Part shown: positions 8,853 through 17,459 of the stretch, one piece after another
Numbering within the stretch: position 1 is the stretch's first letter
Layout of the letters: each line of letters starts with the position of its first letter
Assembly: GCA_036941025.1 (NCBI GenBank)
Contig: JAYMNP010000001.1
Location: forward strand, 682,001-746,000
Length of the DNA: 64,000 nucleotides
Direction: 5' to 3'
Origin: Lachnospiraceae bacterium JLR.KK002
Lineage (GTDB): Bacteria > Bacillota > Clostridia > Lachnospirales > Lachnospiraceae
Position numbers and translations under genes: made by a program
Notes under the pieces: generated by a model
The model's database searches: none
What the model saw: only the letters and a program-made list of their open reading frames with translations
Told to the model about the DNA's origin: nothing

Positions 8853-11315
8853 ATGACAGAGAGCTTGGCAGAGAACAAAGGGAAGAAAATACCGGCGGTT
8901 CTTCGGATTTACAGGGGAATCTGTCTGTTTCCGGTATTGCTGGGAGCCTTTCTGTGGGGGCGGAATCTGCTGGCAGTGAAGATTCCGCCGGGATTGCTGG
9001 TGCTGATTGCCGGTATGCTTTCTCTCTGCCTGGAAATTCTGTATCTGGGAAAAAAGCAGAAGATTTTCCTGAGTCTTGTGTTTTTTCTTTTTATGGCTTC
9101 TGTGACAATGCGTGAGTATGCTGTCCTGGCGGAAGGCGGAAAAGAGCTGGCCAATCGTATGATTGAGCAGATAAATCAATACCAGAGAACAGATTTCCTG
9201 CTGTGGCCTGTGGAAGAAAACAGCCGGGGAGCGGAACGGGTGTTTCTGCTGCTGTGTCTGTGTATGGGTTTTGCGGAGGTACTGCTGGTATCCTGTGCCA
9301 GGAAGAAAAGGGGCCGAAACCTGTCGGCCCTGTGTCTGCCGCTGCTGATGGCAGCCGCCGGATTTCCGGTGGGCAAATCGCCTTATGGGGGAGGCATGTT
9401 TCTGGTACTGGCCGGATTTCTGGCATTGCAGATGGAGCCGGGGAAAAAAGGAATGCTGTCAATGGTTGCAGGCATGGGGCTGATTCTTGGAATTGCCGTT
9501 GCTTTTTCCGGCAGTGATAAGGCAGAGCAGATGTTTGATTCGTACCACGAGTCCTGGCTGGAACGCCAGTTACATCTGGAAAACAGAATCCTGGAAAGGG
9601 TCAGGCAGCTGGAAGACGGGCAGATTTTTTTCAGGAACAGGATTCAGTCGGAAGTTGTTCTGGGGAATGAGGCGCCCGGACAGACCGGGGCGGAAGTATT
9701 TCAGATAACGGTGGACAGCCTGCCGGAACAGCCTGTTTATATCCGGGGATTTATCGGAGGGGGCTACAACGGGGAAAGCTGGGAAGGAGTATCCCGGCAG
9801 GAGTTTTCCGACTGGGCCGGGAGCCTGGGAAAGTCAGTCCGGGACTGCCAGGAGGCGGTTCAGAATTTTCCATATGAGAAGTTGGAAAAATGGTCAGAGA
9901 AAGAAGACGGGCCCGAATGCCGGAAGGTAACCATGGAACTGAAAGAGCCTGCGGAAGGCTATACCTTATCGCCCTATTATTCCAGGATTCCGGAAGAACA
10001 GAATATGGCGGGGGACGGTGCCCTGGCTCCCCGGAAACAGCAGGAATTTCAGTGGGAGAGCTTTCTGACCTTACAAAGCTGGCAGAGGGATGGGGCTGCT
10101 GCATACGGGAAGGAAAATCCTTCGGAGGAAATATGGGAGTCCTATCAGTCTTATGTAGGGAAATCATATACCCGGCTGCCGGAACAGGGCCTGGAACGTC
10201 TGCGGGAGCTGGCCGATGAAATCGGCAAACAGGCCTTTGACACCTTTTATATGGATTTTGACGTTTACGAGGAAGCGGTTTCTCAGGGGAATTATGCCGG
10301 AGAGCCTGTGGGCATGGTCTGGCAGGTACGGAACCGGATGTGGGAGGATACGTATTACAGCTGGGAGCTGGATCCTGTGCCGGAAGGGAAAGATTTTGCA
10401 GAATATTTCCTGCTGGAGCAGAAGAAGGGATACTGTGTGCATTATGCCACAGCAGGAACGCTGCTTCTTCGTATGTGCGGCATTCCGGCCCGGTATGTGA
10501 GCGGATATATTGTATTTCCGGATGATTTCAAAAAGAATAAAGACGGAAGCAACACCTGGACTGCTGTGGTGACGGATCGCCGGGGCCATGCCTGGACAGA
10601 AATTTTTCAGGAAGGACTGGGATTTCTTCCCATGGAAATGACGCCGCCCTCCTATACCGGCCTGCTGGCAGAAGTGGAAACGGAAGGAGATATGAAAGAC
10701 GCCCTGCAGGAGCTGAATCAGCAGGAAGAATTCAGTGAAAACCAGGAAGAACAGCTTTTGGAGGAGCCTGAGCTTCCGGAAGAGCAGCCTGTCCGGAATC
10801 AGCAGCAGGAAGAACGCCTGAATGAAAAGGTTTCCGAGCGGCAGAAAGATACTGCAGATACCGGAAATTCTCAAAAACCGGAGAAATCATCCATAACGGA
10901 CAGAAAAGGGCAGAAAGTCGCAATGATTGCCGCAGCCTTCCTGACCATAGCAGGTATTCTGTTTTTCCTGCTGTGGTGCCGGAAAAAGAGCAGACAGAAG
11001 AAGCGGCGGGCCGCTTTCTTTCAGGAAGACCGTGCGCAGGGCGCCCTTGCCCTGGGAAAAGCCATGAAACCCCTGCTGAAAGCTCTGAATCTGGAACAGA
11101 AAACAGAAACGGGAGATTTGGAATATGCGGCCTTTCTGGAAGAAAAGCTGCCGGGCATGGACTGGGAGCGGGGCATGTTTCTGCTCCAGAAATCGGCATT
11201 TTCCCGTCAGGGAATCACAGAAGAAGAATTTCGCTCCGTAGAAAAGCTGTATCAGACACTGGTACAGAAGGTGCAGGAAGAAAAGGGAAAGCTGCGGAAA
11301 TGGTTTCTGATATAG
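8853..11315 (+). CDS. TgpA-like membrane transglutaminase domain protein
   Basis: Large membrane protein (820 residues) with a transglutaminase-like cysteine peptidase core outside the membrane. N-terminal: several hydrophobic segments in about the first 220 residues. Core: catalytic Cys in KKGYCVHYATAGTLLLRMCG, then the His in RGHAWTEIF, followed by GFLPMEMTPPS. A Glu/Gln-rich linker follows (about 620-680). One more transmembrane helix (about residues 690-708) and a cytoplasmic DUF4129-like tail complete the protein. It is the third member of the MoxR-DUF58-transglutaminase cluster. The physiological substrate cannot be read from the sequence. Confidence 0.88.
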   Translation: MTESLAENKGKKIPAVLRIYRGICLFPVLLGAFLWGRNLLAVKIPPGLLVLIAGMLSLCLEILYLGKKQKIFLSLVFFLFMASVTMREYAVLAEGGKELANRMIEQINQYQRTDFLLWPVEENSRGAERVFLLLCLCMGFAEVLLVSCARKKRGRNLSALCLPLLMAAAGFPVGKSPYGGGMFLVLAGFLALQMEPGKKGMLSMVAGMGLILGIAVAFSGSDKAEQMFDSYHESWLERQLHLENRILERVRQLEDGQIFFRNRIQSEVVLGNEAPGQTGAEVFQITVDSLPEQPVYIRGFIGGGYNGESWEGVSRQEFSDWAGSLGKSVRDCQEAVQNFPYEKLEKWSEKEDGPECRKVTMELKEPAEGYTLSPYYSRIPEEQNMAGDGALAPRKQQEFQWESFLTLQSWQRDGAAAYGKENPSEEIWESYQSYVGKSYTRLPEQGLERLRELADEIGKQAFDTFYMDFDVYEEAVSQGNYAGEPVGMVWQVRNRMWEDTYYSWELDPVPEGKDFAEYFLLEQKKGYCVHYATAGTLLLRMCGIPARYVSGYIVFPDDFKKNKDGSNTWTAVVTDRRGHAWTEIFQEGLGFLPMEMTPPSYTGLLAEVETEGDMKDALQELNQQEEFSENQEEQLLEEPELPEEQPVRNQQQEERLNEKVSERQKDTADTGNSQKPEKSSITDRKGQKVAMIAAAFLTIAGILFFLLWCRKKSRQKKRRAAFFQEDRAQGALALGKAMKPLLKALNLEQKTETGDLEYAAFLEEKLPGMDWERGMFLLQKSAFSRQGITEEEFRSVEKLYQTLVQKVQEEKGKLRKWFLI

Positions 11316-11378
11316 AACTGTAAAAAAATAATATGCGCACTCGTGCAGGAGGAAAATGTCATTGTGTGACAGCACTCG

Positions 11379-11434
11379 GCACAACAAAACAACCAGGTCC
11401 CTCATTTATGAGGGACCTGGTTGTTTTGTTGTGC
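11379..11434. terminator. bidirectional terminator, 27-bp perfect palindrome
   Basis: The arms 11379-11405 and 11408-11434 are exact reverse complements with only two bases between. The inner part is a GC-rich hairpin (CCAGGTCCCTCAT with its complement), and the outer part is A-rich on the left and T-rich on the right. Read on either strand, this gives a hairpin followed by TTGTTTTGTTGTG. It lies between the 3' ends of the plus-strand transglutaminase operon and the minus-strand tRNA gene, where a two-way terminator is expected. Confidence 0.75.
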
Positions 11435-11440
11435 AAAAAA

Positions 11441-11514
11441 TGGAAGCAATGGGGCTCGAACCCATGACCTCTCGCGTGTGAGGCGAACGCTCATCCCGGC
11501 TGAGCTATGCTTCC
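11441..11514 (-). tRNA. tRNA-Val (anticodon CAC)
   Basis: The reverse complement folds as a full cloverleaf: 7-bp acceptor stem GGAAGCA/TGCTTCC with A73, D arm starting TAGCTCAG, anticodon stem TTCGC/GCGAG around the loop CTCACAC (anticodon CAC, reading GUG), variable loop, and T arm ATGGG-TTCGAGC-CCCAT. No CCA is encoded. The gene lies alone, transcribed away from the tail island, whose first genes begin about 70-200 bp beyond its 5' end. The 3' end is not duplicated elsewhere in the window, so there is no evidence of it being an integration site. Confidence 0.95.
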
Positions 11515-11523
11515 ATAACAATT

Positions 11524-11551
11524 ATTATAGCACGATAATCTGAAATTGCAA
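11524..11551 (-). promoter_or_regulatory. putative promoter of tRNA-Val
   Basis: On the minus strand TTGCAA is followed 16 bp later by TATAAT, which lies about 10 bp upstream of the tRNA 5' end. The -10 box is a perfect consensus; the -35 matches 5 of 6. Confidence 0.6.
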
Positions 11552-11584
11552 CAAAATTCTGAACTGTTACAATATCTGAAATTT

Positions 11585-11650
11585 ATGAAAGTTTGTCCGC
11601 AATGTCCGGATTGTCCGGAAAAGAAGTGCTACTATGTGACTGAGCCATGA
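11585..11650 (+). CDS. possible 21-residue Cys-rich microprotein
   Basis: A short frame encodes a 21-residue peptide with four cysteines in a CxxCxxC...C arrangement, and its stop overlaps a following ATG (ATGA). It stands at the head of the tail island. There is no clear ribosome site before the ATG, so this is weak evidence of a gene; it could also be a remnant or chance frame. Confidence 0.2.
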   Translation: MKVCPQCPDCPEKKCYYVTEP

Positions 11651-11722
11651 AAGAAACATACACGGTACGGTTACTTTACAGTAAATCATACCGGCAGCAC
11701 ACAGAAAGGAGGGGGACAGGGG

Positions 11723-12067
11723 ATGCTGATAACAGAAAAAGCAATAGCTGCTTTTGACCTGTCTCTGATTGGCAGAGGAGATTTGCTCTGGGGCAGGCAT
11801 CGTACCTGGGAGGAAGGAAAATCCGGCTTTGTGACGTCGGCAACGGAAGAACAGCTCACAGTACAGTACCATTCGGGTATCGGGACTATGATAAATTATT
11901 TTGTTATCCCGGTGTCTGAGGCAGCAGAAGGCCAGTGGGAAATCCGGTGGTCGAAAGAACTGTTGGAAATACGGGAATACGGTATTGCAGGAGGCAGCGG
12001 AGAAGGGGATGGGATTCCTCAAATGGAAGGAGGGAAATCCGGTGACACTGGAAGAACTAATCCATAA
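11723..12067 (+). CDS. hypothetical protein at head of tail island (DUF5026-like)
   Basis: A 114-residue protein of uncertain role. The start is supported by AAAGGAGG nine bases upstream. The region IGRGDLLWGRHRTWEEGKSG, followed by a beta-rich stretch (VTSATEEQLTVQYHSG), looks like a small beta-barrel; this pattern recalls the DUF5026 proteins found next to Lachnospiraceae tail genes, but this is from memory and tentative. The last 26 bp overlap the next gene, indicating co-translation. The C-terminal 25 residues are Gly-rich and low complexity. Confidence 0.5.
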   Translation: MLITEKAIAAFDLSLIGRGDLLWGRHRTWEEGKSGFVTSATEEQLTVQYHSGIGTMINYFVIPVSEAAEGQWEIRWSKELLEIREYGIAGGSGEGDGIPQMEGGKSGDTGRTNP

Positions 12068-12818
12068 AAGATTTGCAGATATTCCGTATCCGGAGCTGAT
12101 TTACAGTCTGGATTTCCAGGCAGGCGAGGAGAAGCACAGCGCCGGTATCCTGTCGGTGTCATTCTTCTGCCAGAATACCGCAGAGGTCATGCCGGAGGCC
12201 CTGGAAACGCTGGTAAGAGACCGTCTGCGGGACGTTATCCTGAAACCGGAAGGCGGAAATCCCTGCTGTTTTGTCTGGCTGCGTACGGACGGAGTTACCG
12301 CAGAGGAGGAAAAGAGCAGCCTGACAATCAGGCGTGAAATCCGCTTTGAAATTCTGGAGTACCCCTGGCAGGAAAGCGCAGACCCGGATCCGGTGGCTGC
12401 AGCAGGAAGATATCTGAAATCGCTGTATCCGGAATGTCTTGTTATGGGCTGTGACAGTATGGGAGAAATCACAGAAGTTACGGAAACGCAGCCGGTGATT
12501 TACTGCAGACCGGACACACTGGAAAAAGCGGAAGAAACCAATACGGTGGTATGGATGGACAGCAAAATTGCCGTTCACATTATAAGCCCGTCTCATGAAA
12601 GCAGGATGAAACTGGCAGTTTCCATGGCAAACCGGATGTCTCTGGACGGGGAACTTATTCTTCCGGACCAGTCCCCCATGTTTCTGAAAGGGCTTTCCGT
12701 GCATGACCGGGCGGATGATCTGAAAGAGGGGCAGCTTGTATTTACCGGACATTACGGCCTCCTGCGGTATCGGCCAGAGCAGCGCCGGCTGCTGCAGGGA
12801 AAATTTCATTATGAATAA
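12042..12818 (+). CDS. putative tail completion/terminator-type protein
   Basis: A 258-residue protein starting at GTG 12042, which follows AAGGAGG by about 7 bp; the frame is open further upstream but inside the previous gene. The N-terminal half contains a helix-strand pattern around ALETLVRDRLRDVIL. The C-terminal half contains a stretch (NRMSLDGELIL, then DDLKEGQLVFTGHYGLLR) with the look of phage tail completion or terminator proteins, which cap the tube. It lies three genes before the tube and just upstream of the sheath, where PBSX-type modules carry such genes. Function is inferred from position and weak pattern only. Confidence 0.45.
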   Translation: MTLEELIHKRFADIPYPELIYSLDFQAGEEKHSAGILSVSFFCQNTAEVMPEALETLVRDRLRDVILKPEGGNPCCFVWLRTDGVTAEEEKSSLTIRREIRFEILEYPWQESADPDPVAAAGRYLKSLYPECLVMGCDSMGEITEVTETQPVIYCRPDTLEKAEETNTVVWMDSKIAVHIISPSHESRMKLAVSMANRMSLDGELILPDQSPMFLKGLSVHDRADDLKEGQLVFTGHYGLLRYRPEQRRLLQGKFHYE

Positions 12819-12830
12819 GGAGGAATCAGT

Positions 12831-13082
12831 ATGGCAGCAGAAAAGACAGCGGAGAAAAAGGTATCTTCCGCGGAATCTGCGGAAAAGGCAGAACTGAAAA
12901 AGAAAAAACTGCCGGTTGAATCAGTGTACAGTGCAGAAGAACTGGCGGACAGTGCGAAAAACATGTTCCATACAAGAAAGGAATGCGTGCTGGCGGCACT
13001 GGAAGCAGCAGGGAAAAAAGAATGTACGGTTTCTGAGGCAAAAAAGATGGTGGAAGCATTTTTGAAAAGAGAGGTGGAATAG
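12831..13082 (+). CDS. small Lys/Ala/Glu-rich tail-island protein
   Basis: An 83-residue protein with GGAGG nine bases before its ATG. The first 35 residues are low-complexity Ala/Lys/Glu, and the rest is a predicted two-helix segment (YSAEELADSAKNMF; RKECVLAALEAAG; SEAKKMVEAFLKR). It ends 3 bp before the sheath start. I do not recognise a family. Its placement directly before the sheath suggests a structural or assembly role in the tail. Confidence 0.55.
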   Translation: MAAEKTAEKKVSSAESAEKAELKKKKLPVESVYSAEELADSAKNMFHTRKECVLAALEAAGKKECTVSEAKKMVEAFLKREVE

Positions 13083-13085
13083 AGA

Positions 13086-13922
13086 ATGGCAGGAACTTTT
13101 ATACTGGGAGAAACAAAGGTAAGGCCCGGCGCATATTTCAATATTCAGAAAAAAGAGGAATCCGGGGAAGGCATACTGGAAGGCGTTACCGCTGTCCTGT
13201 TCCGGGCAGATTTCGGCCCCCTGAATACGGTGGTGGAGCTGAAAGCCGGGGAGCCATGGGAGAAAATATTTGGAAACGGGCTGACTACAGATGCAATAGG
13301 GGAAGCTCTGGAGGGCGGTGCCAGGACGGTACTTGCCTGCCGCATTGGAAATGGAGGCACGCCGGCAACTGTTGCACTGCATGACACCGAAGGTACGGAG
13401 GCGGTGGTTATTTCCGTGAATTATCCGGGAGATAAAGATTTTTCCGTATCTGTCCGGGAAAAACTCTCAGACAGTACCAGGAAGGAATGCCTGATTTATT
13501 CCGGGACGCGGGAATTTGAAAAACTGGAATTTGCAGCCGGAGAAGGTGAGGCGGAACGTCTTGTTTCTGCCCTGAATGCCATGGAGCATTTTCACGGGGA
13601 ACTGAAAGAAGGGAAGGAGAAAGCGTTGCTTGCGGCTGTGTCTCAGGAACCCTTTGCAGGAGGCAGTAATCCCCAGGTGACAGCGGAGGATTATTCCAAT
13701 GGATTTGCACAGACAGAAGCCTGGGAGTTCAATACCATCTGTGTGGATACGGAGGATCAGGAAATCCATCTGCTTCTGGCGGCATTTGTAAACCGGATGT
13801 TTGAGGAAGGCCTTCCGGTGCAGGCAGTAGTGGCGGAAAATCATACGGTACCGCTGGAAACCAGACAGAACCATGCGGCGGCTTTTAACAATGAAAAGAT
13901 GAACTATTATAGCGAATATTAA
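13086..13922 (+). pseudogene. contractile tail sheath, N-terminal part (split by IS630)
   Basis: The first 278 residues of a phage contractile tail sheath protein (XkdK type). The beginning MAGTFILGETKVRPGAYFNI is the usual sheath start, and the middle carries the domain inserted in sheath proteins. The frame ends at a TAA created at the left end of an IS630-family insertion. The rest of the protein continues in the same phase beyond the element at 15169. Joined, the two parts give about 480 residues, close to the family's length. As it stands, no full sheath can be made unless the element is removed. Confidence 0.88.
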
Positions 13923-15165
13923 ATTGTTGATAGTTTAAATAGTTGCTGCTTCATCGGGATTAATTTCATCCATTTTATATGTCCAATGATAAACGATTGG
14001 ATCGGCATTGATCTCATCGAAGTAGCGGTATATCCGCTCCGACAGTTCCTCCTTTGAATTGACGCGGATGCCTTTTAACATCTGCTTTGTCATTTTGCTG
14101 AAAAAGCTTTCAATCATATTCAGCCATGAAGTGTGTGTCGGGGTAAATACAAACAAAAAACGGCCTTCGGGTAACGTTGCAAGAAACTGTTGGGTTTCCT
14201 TTGAAGTATGGGCTGAGTGGTTGTCCAGTATCAGCCGTATTGTGTCACCCTCCGGATATTTTACATCAAGAATCTTTAGAAACTCGATAAAATCAGAACT
14301 TTTGTGTGTCTGGCTGACCAATGGAATTGCCTCCCCTGTCAAAAGGTCAATACCTGCAAGCAGTGACAGCGTCCCAAGCCGCACATACTCATAATCCCGG
14401 CGGACATAACCTTTTTCCTCTGTCGGGGTATGGTCGGGATATTTGTTGGCAACAGCCTGGATGCCGGGTTTTTCATCATATGAAACAGTATGTGTCAAAT
14501 GCCCGTTTTCCGGTATGATGATATTCCCATCAATGCCAAACTGCATCTCGACCTGCTTATAGACCAGGAGGACGTCATGCATCTTATTCTCAAAATCAGG
14601 GTCTTTCCGTTCAAGATAATACTTGATCCTGAATGGTTTTATATCCATCTTTTTGAGATATTTTTGGAGCCATGGTTTGGTAACTGTCTTTAAGCGTGGA
14701 TAGCCGGCTTCTTCAGCATATGCCTGTATATGTCTGTGCAACGCAGCCAGTGTCCATAATTCTGCAGCATAGCCAGGGTCACAGGGTTTTTGGCAGGCTA
14801 TACTGACAATCCATGCTTTTGCATCGTCAGTAATCTCAACTGGTCTGCCGGAACGCTCGTCATCAAATATGGCAAGGTTAATTCCATTGTTAAGATAACG
14901 GTCAATACAGCGCCGGACGGTATTCACACTAATGCCCAGGCCGTCTGCGATAGCCTTGTCTGTCCTGGCTTCGGATTTCCATAGCAATATTCGGGCACGG
15001 TCAACAACCTGCGCCTGGATAGTTCTGGCTTTTATCAATGATTTTAGGTAATCACGTTCTTCATCTGATATTGTAATGCTATAAGATAACGCTGGCATAA
15101 TCAGCCTCCATAAATTATATTTATTAAGTCTATTATACCAGATACCGAAACTATCAACAACTTAA
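13919..15165 (-). mobile_element. IS630-family insertion sequence in sheath gene
   Basis: About 1.25 kb bounded by near-perfect inverted repeats: 18 bp at 13919-13936 and at 15148-15165, identical except one base (TTAA[A/G]TTGTTGATAGTTT). TA is present at both ends, as expected for IS630/Tc1-mariner elements, which duplicate TA. If only TA is the target, the element proper is about 13922-15162. It contains one transposase gene on the minus strand. Joining the flanks at TA leaves an in-frame TAA, so the exact original junction cannot be rebuilt from this sequence alone. Confidence 0.85.
13935..15098 (-). CDS. IS630-family transposase
   Basis: A 387-residue DDE transposase. The N-terminal helix-turn-helix region (about residues 15-75) contains DKAIADGLGISVNTVRRCIDRYL. 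The DDE domain starts around residue 165 with TVSYDEKPGIQAV (first Asp), then IRLILDNHSAHTSKETQQFL (second Asp) and THTSWLNMIESFFSKM (Glu). All three catalytic residues are present and the frame is intact, so the transposase could be active. Its stop codon lies within the left inverted repeat. It disrupts the tail sheath gene. Confidence 0.92.
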   Translation of the reverse strand: MPALSYSITISDEERDYLKSLIKARTIQAQVVDRARILLWKSEARTDKAIADGLGISVNTVRRCIDRYLNNGINLAIFDDERSGRPVEITDDAKAWIVSIACQKPCDPGYAAELWTLAALHRHIQAYAEEAGYPRLKTVTKPWLQKYLKKMDIKPFRIKYYLERKDPDFENKMHDVLLVYKQVEMQFGIDGNIIIPENGHLTHTVSYDEKPGIQAVANKYPDHTPTEEKGYVRRDYEYVRLGTLSLLAGIDLLTGEAIPLVSQTHKSSDFIEFLKILDVKYPEGDTIRLILDNHSAHTSKETQQFLATLPEGRFLFVFTPTHTSWLNMIESFFSKMTKQMLKGIRVNSKEELSERIYRYFDEINADPIVYHWTYKMDEINPDEAATI

Positions 15166-15168
15166 TTT

Positions 15169-15780
15169 ATGATATACTATGTGCTGAACGCACATATGAT
15201 GGAGCTGGGAAAAGATGGGCAGGAGCGTGAAATTGACGGTTACCGGACAGCAGCACGTATTGCCGGCATGATTGGAGCAACCCCTTCCGGCCAGTCCCTG
15301 ACCCATACTGTGGTGGAAGGATTTACAGAAATTCTGGAGAAACTTACAAATTCGCAGATGATTCATGCAGAAAGTAAAAAAGGCTGTATTGTGTTCAGTC
15401 ATAACAGAGAGAAGAAAGTCTGGATTGATAATGCAGTCAACACGCTGATTACACCGGCGGACAATCAGGATGACGGATGGAAGAAAATCCGGCGTGTGGC
15501 AACACGTTTTGAACTGCTCCGACGACTGAATGCGGCAGTGGAAGAACTGGTGGGGAAAACGGATAATGACAGCAACGGGAGAAGCACCATTGTCAGCAGG
15601 ATGAACGACATTGGCACAGCCATGGTGGAGGAATCCAAACTGACGGCGTTTAAAGCGTCGGAAAGCAGTACATATCCTGCGGACGTGGACAGCGCATGGT
15701 TTGATATCAGCGTAACTGACAAAGATTCCATGGAACGTATCTATCTGACATATCAGTTCCAGTTCAGCACGAATGAATAA
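15169..15780 (+). pseudogene. contractile tail sheath, C-terminal part
   Basis: The C-terminal about 200 residues of the sheath. IDGYRTAARIAGMIGATPSG and KKGCIVFSHNREKKVWIDNA are the conserved sheath C-terminal segments, and the end YQFQFSTNE is typical. The frame is in the same phase as the N-terminal part. There is no ribosome site before the first ATG (the sequence there is the IS630 inverted repeat), so this half is unlikely to be made well. AGGAGG lies just after its stop, marking the original start region of the tube gene. Confidence 0.88.
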
Positions 15781-15894
15781 CAGGAGGTAGAAGATTGAAA
15801 ATGAAAAGTAGAGGGTATCCATGTCCTTAATCGCATCACAAACAAGCCATCTTTCGGTGGCTGCTTTAAAAATTGAATATCGTGTATGTTAAGG

Positions 15895-17142
15895 TTATGC
15901 AGTTGCTGACTTAATCTTATAACCTTGATTTTTTGCTATGATAAGAGCCTGCTCTACCGTGATTTCACGGTCGACAGGTGGTAAATCTGATTTGTGGTAA
16001 AGTTCCGCATTATAGTTTTCACCGTTCTTAAGCATGTGGTATAATGCAGTCAGAAGCATTCTTGCTATGGCAATGATTGCTTTCTTGTGACCGCGACGCT
16101 TTTTGAGACGGAGATAACGGTTACGAATCTCAGGATGCTTATTACTTTTAACGACAGCATTCGCGCACTGTACTAAAAGTGGTTTGATATAGCATCCAGC
16201 CTTGGAAACCCGGACAGATTTTTTCTTCCCTGCACTTTCATTGTTGGTTGGGGTAAGCCCAGCCCATGAGCATAAGTGTTTCGCCGAAGGAAAAGCCTCC
16301 ATATTGGTACCGATTTCGGAAAGGATTCCGATTGCGGTGAAATCACTGCGGATACCAGGAGCGGTTTGAAGAATGGTAAGTTCCTGCTGATAGGGAGCGG
16401 CGAGCGCAAGAATGAGTTCTTCAAGCTCTGCTTTGCGGGATTCCAGGTTTTCATAATGATCTTTAATTACCTTAAGTTTACCAGCCTGTTCTGGAGTGAT
16501 ACAGCCATCGATGGCATCGCGAAGTTCGGGGAGCTTCTTTTTCAAACTTTTGTAAACGAGAGGTTCAAGGTCAAAGGAAGTATCTGCGGGATTTTTCAAG
16601 AGTTTATCCAGTATCGCCTGAGCAGATTTGCCGAAGGTGTCCGAAACAACGTTTCCCAACTGGATATTGGAAACCGTGAGACAGTTCTGCAAACGATTCT
16701 TTTCGCTTGATTGAAAGCAGGTCAGTTTGAAACGGTAACGCATAAGGTCACGGAGCTGGCGGATGTCAGCGGGTGGCATAAAGCTTCCGGCAACAAGATC
16801 ATGCTTGAACAGGTCAGCAATCCATTTGGCATCTTTCTTGTCAGTTTTCTTTCCACGGATAGCCTTAACGTATTTAGGATGTGCAAGGACAATAAAGCAT
16901 TCTTTTTCCAGAATGTTATAAACAGGGATCCAGTATTTACCAGTAGATTCCATACAAACGTCGTTGCAGTTATGTTCGAGTAGCCAGTGTAACAAATTTT
17001 TCAGACCCTTCGTGTAGGTAGAAAAACGGTGGCTCTCGTAAGTGGTAACGCCGTGCTTGTCAGTAGAGGCAATGCAGGCGACTACAAAAGTTTTGTGGAC
17101 ATCAATGCCACAGCAGATTTTGTACACGATTTTTAAAGCCAT
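15895..17142 (-). CDS. IS110-family transposase (DEDD recombinase)
   Basis: A 415-residue transposase starting at the ATG at 17142, which is preceded by AAAGGAG on the minus strand; the longer frame to 17172 has no ribosome site. The N-terminal RuvC-like DEDD domain shows CCGIDVHKTFVVACIA (Asp), VCMESTGKYWIPVY (Glu) and KTDKKDAKWIADL (Asp-Asp). The C-terminal Transposase_20 domain contains LCSWAGLTPTNNESAGKKK with the conserved serine region. The frame is intact. IS110 transposases work with a guide (bridge) RNA made from the element's non-coding end. Confidence 0.93.
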   Translation of the reverse strand: MALKIVYKICCGIDVHKTFVVACIASTDKHGVTTYESHRFSTYTKGLKNLLHWLLEHNCNDVCMESTGKYWIPVYNILEKECFIVLAHPKYVKAIRGKKTDKKDAKWIADLFKHDLVAGSFMPPADIRQLRDLMRYRFKLTCFQSSEKNRLQNCLTVSNIQLGNVVSDTFGKSAQAILDKLLKNPADTSFDLEPLVYKSLKKKLPELRDAIDGCITPEQAGKLKVIKDHYENLESRKAELEELILALAAPYQQELTILQTAPGIRSDFTAIGILSEIGTNMEAFPSAKHLCSWAGLTPTNNESAGKKKSVRVSKAGCYIKPLLVQCANAVVKSNKHPEIRNRYLRLKKRRGHKKAIIAIARMLLTALYHMLKNGENYNAELYHKSDLPPVDREITVEQALIIAKNQGYKIKSATA

Positions 17143-17447
17143 AGGGACTCCTTTCAGAACCGACAGGTTCACTAAAGATTATAGGGAGAGACGGCATTGA
17201 CTGAACGCCTAAGCCATAAACGAAGATTGTTTATACAAAGATAAGATTACGTGCTCGAAGTCACACTTATTTGTGCTTGAAAAGGCGTACTACACATATA
17301 AAAATACGGTCATCCGGCAAGCCGGACAGCCCACTCATCTCCCCGTGATTTGTAGTATACCGAGTTCCCTACAAGAAGAATTATAAAGAAAAAATAAGCT
17401 CAGGAAAACATTTTCATAACGTTTTGTGCCTGAGCGAAGCGAAAGGA
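17143..17447 (-). ncRNA. candidate IS110 bridge RNA region
   Basis: A 300-bp non-coding stretch at the 5' side of the IS110 transposase. Known IS110-group elements encode a structured bridge RNA in this position that pairs with the target and donor DNA. The region carries local inverted segments (for example around 17311-17330, GGCAAGCCGGACAGCC) but I did not fold it; assignment rests on position and family knowledge. Confidence 0.4.
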
Positions 17448-17459
17448 ATGGATATAAAA

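Larger units (their letters stand above)
15800..17455 (-). mobile_element. IS110-family insertion sequence at tube start
   Basis: An element of about 1.65 kb with an IS110-type transposase. The ends are not sharply defined, because IS110 elements lack clear terminal inverted repeats and target duplications. The left limit is near 15800, where the ribosome site and GAAAATGA of the original tube start stop matching. The right limit is near 17455, where AAAAATGAGAAATG resumes the tube gene. GGTATCCAT near the left end and ATGGATA near the right form a short inverted match. The element keeps about 95 bp downstream and about 300 bp upstream of its transposase, the latter being the usual place of the guide RNA. 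Confidence 0.8.

Noticed and set aside
11441..11514. tRNA-Val as attachment site of the tail island
   Set aside because: No duplicated tRNA 3' end is found at the right side of the island, and no integrase gene is present.
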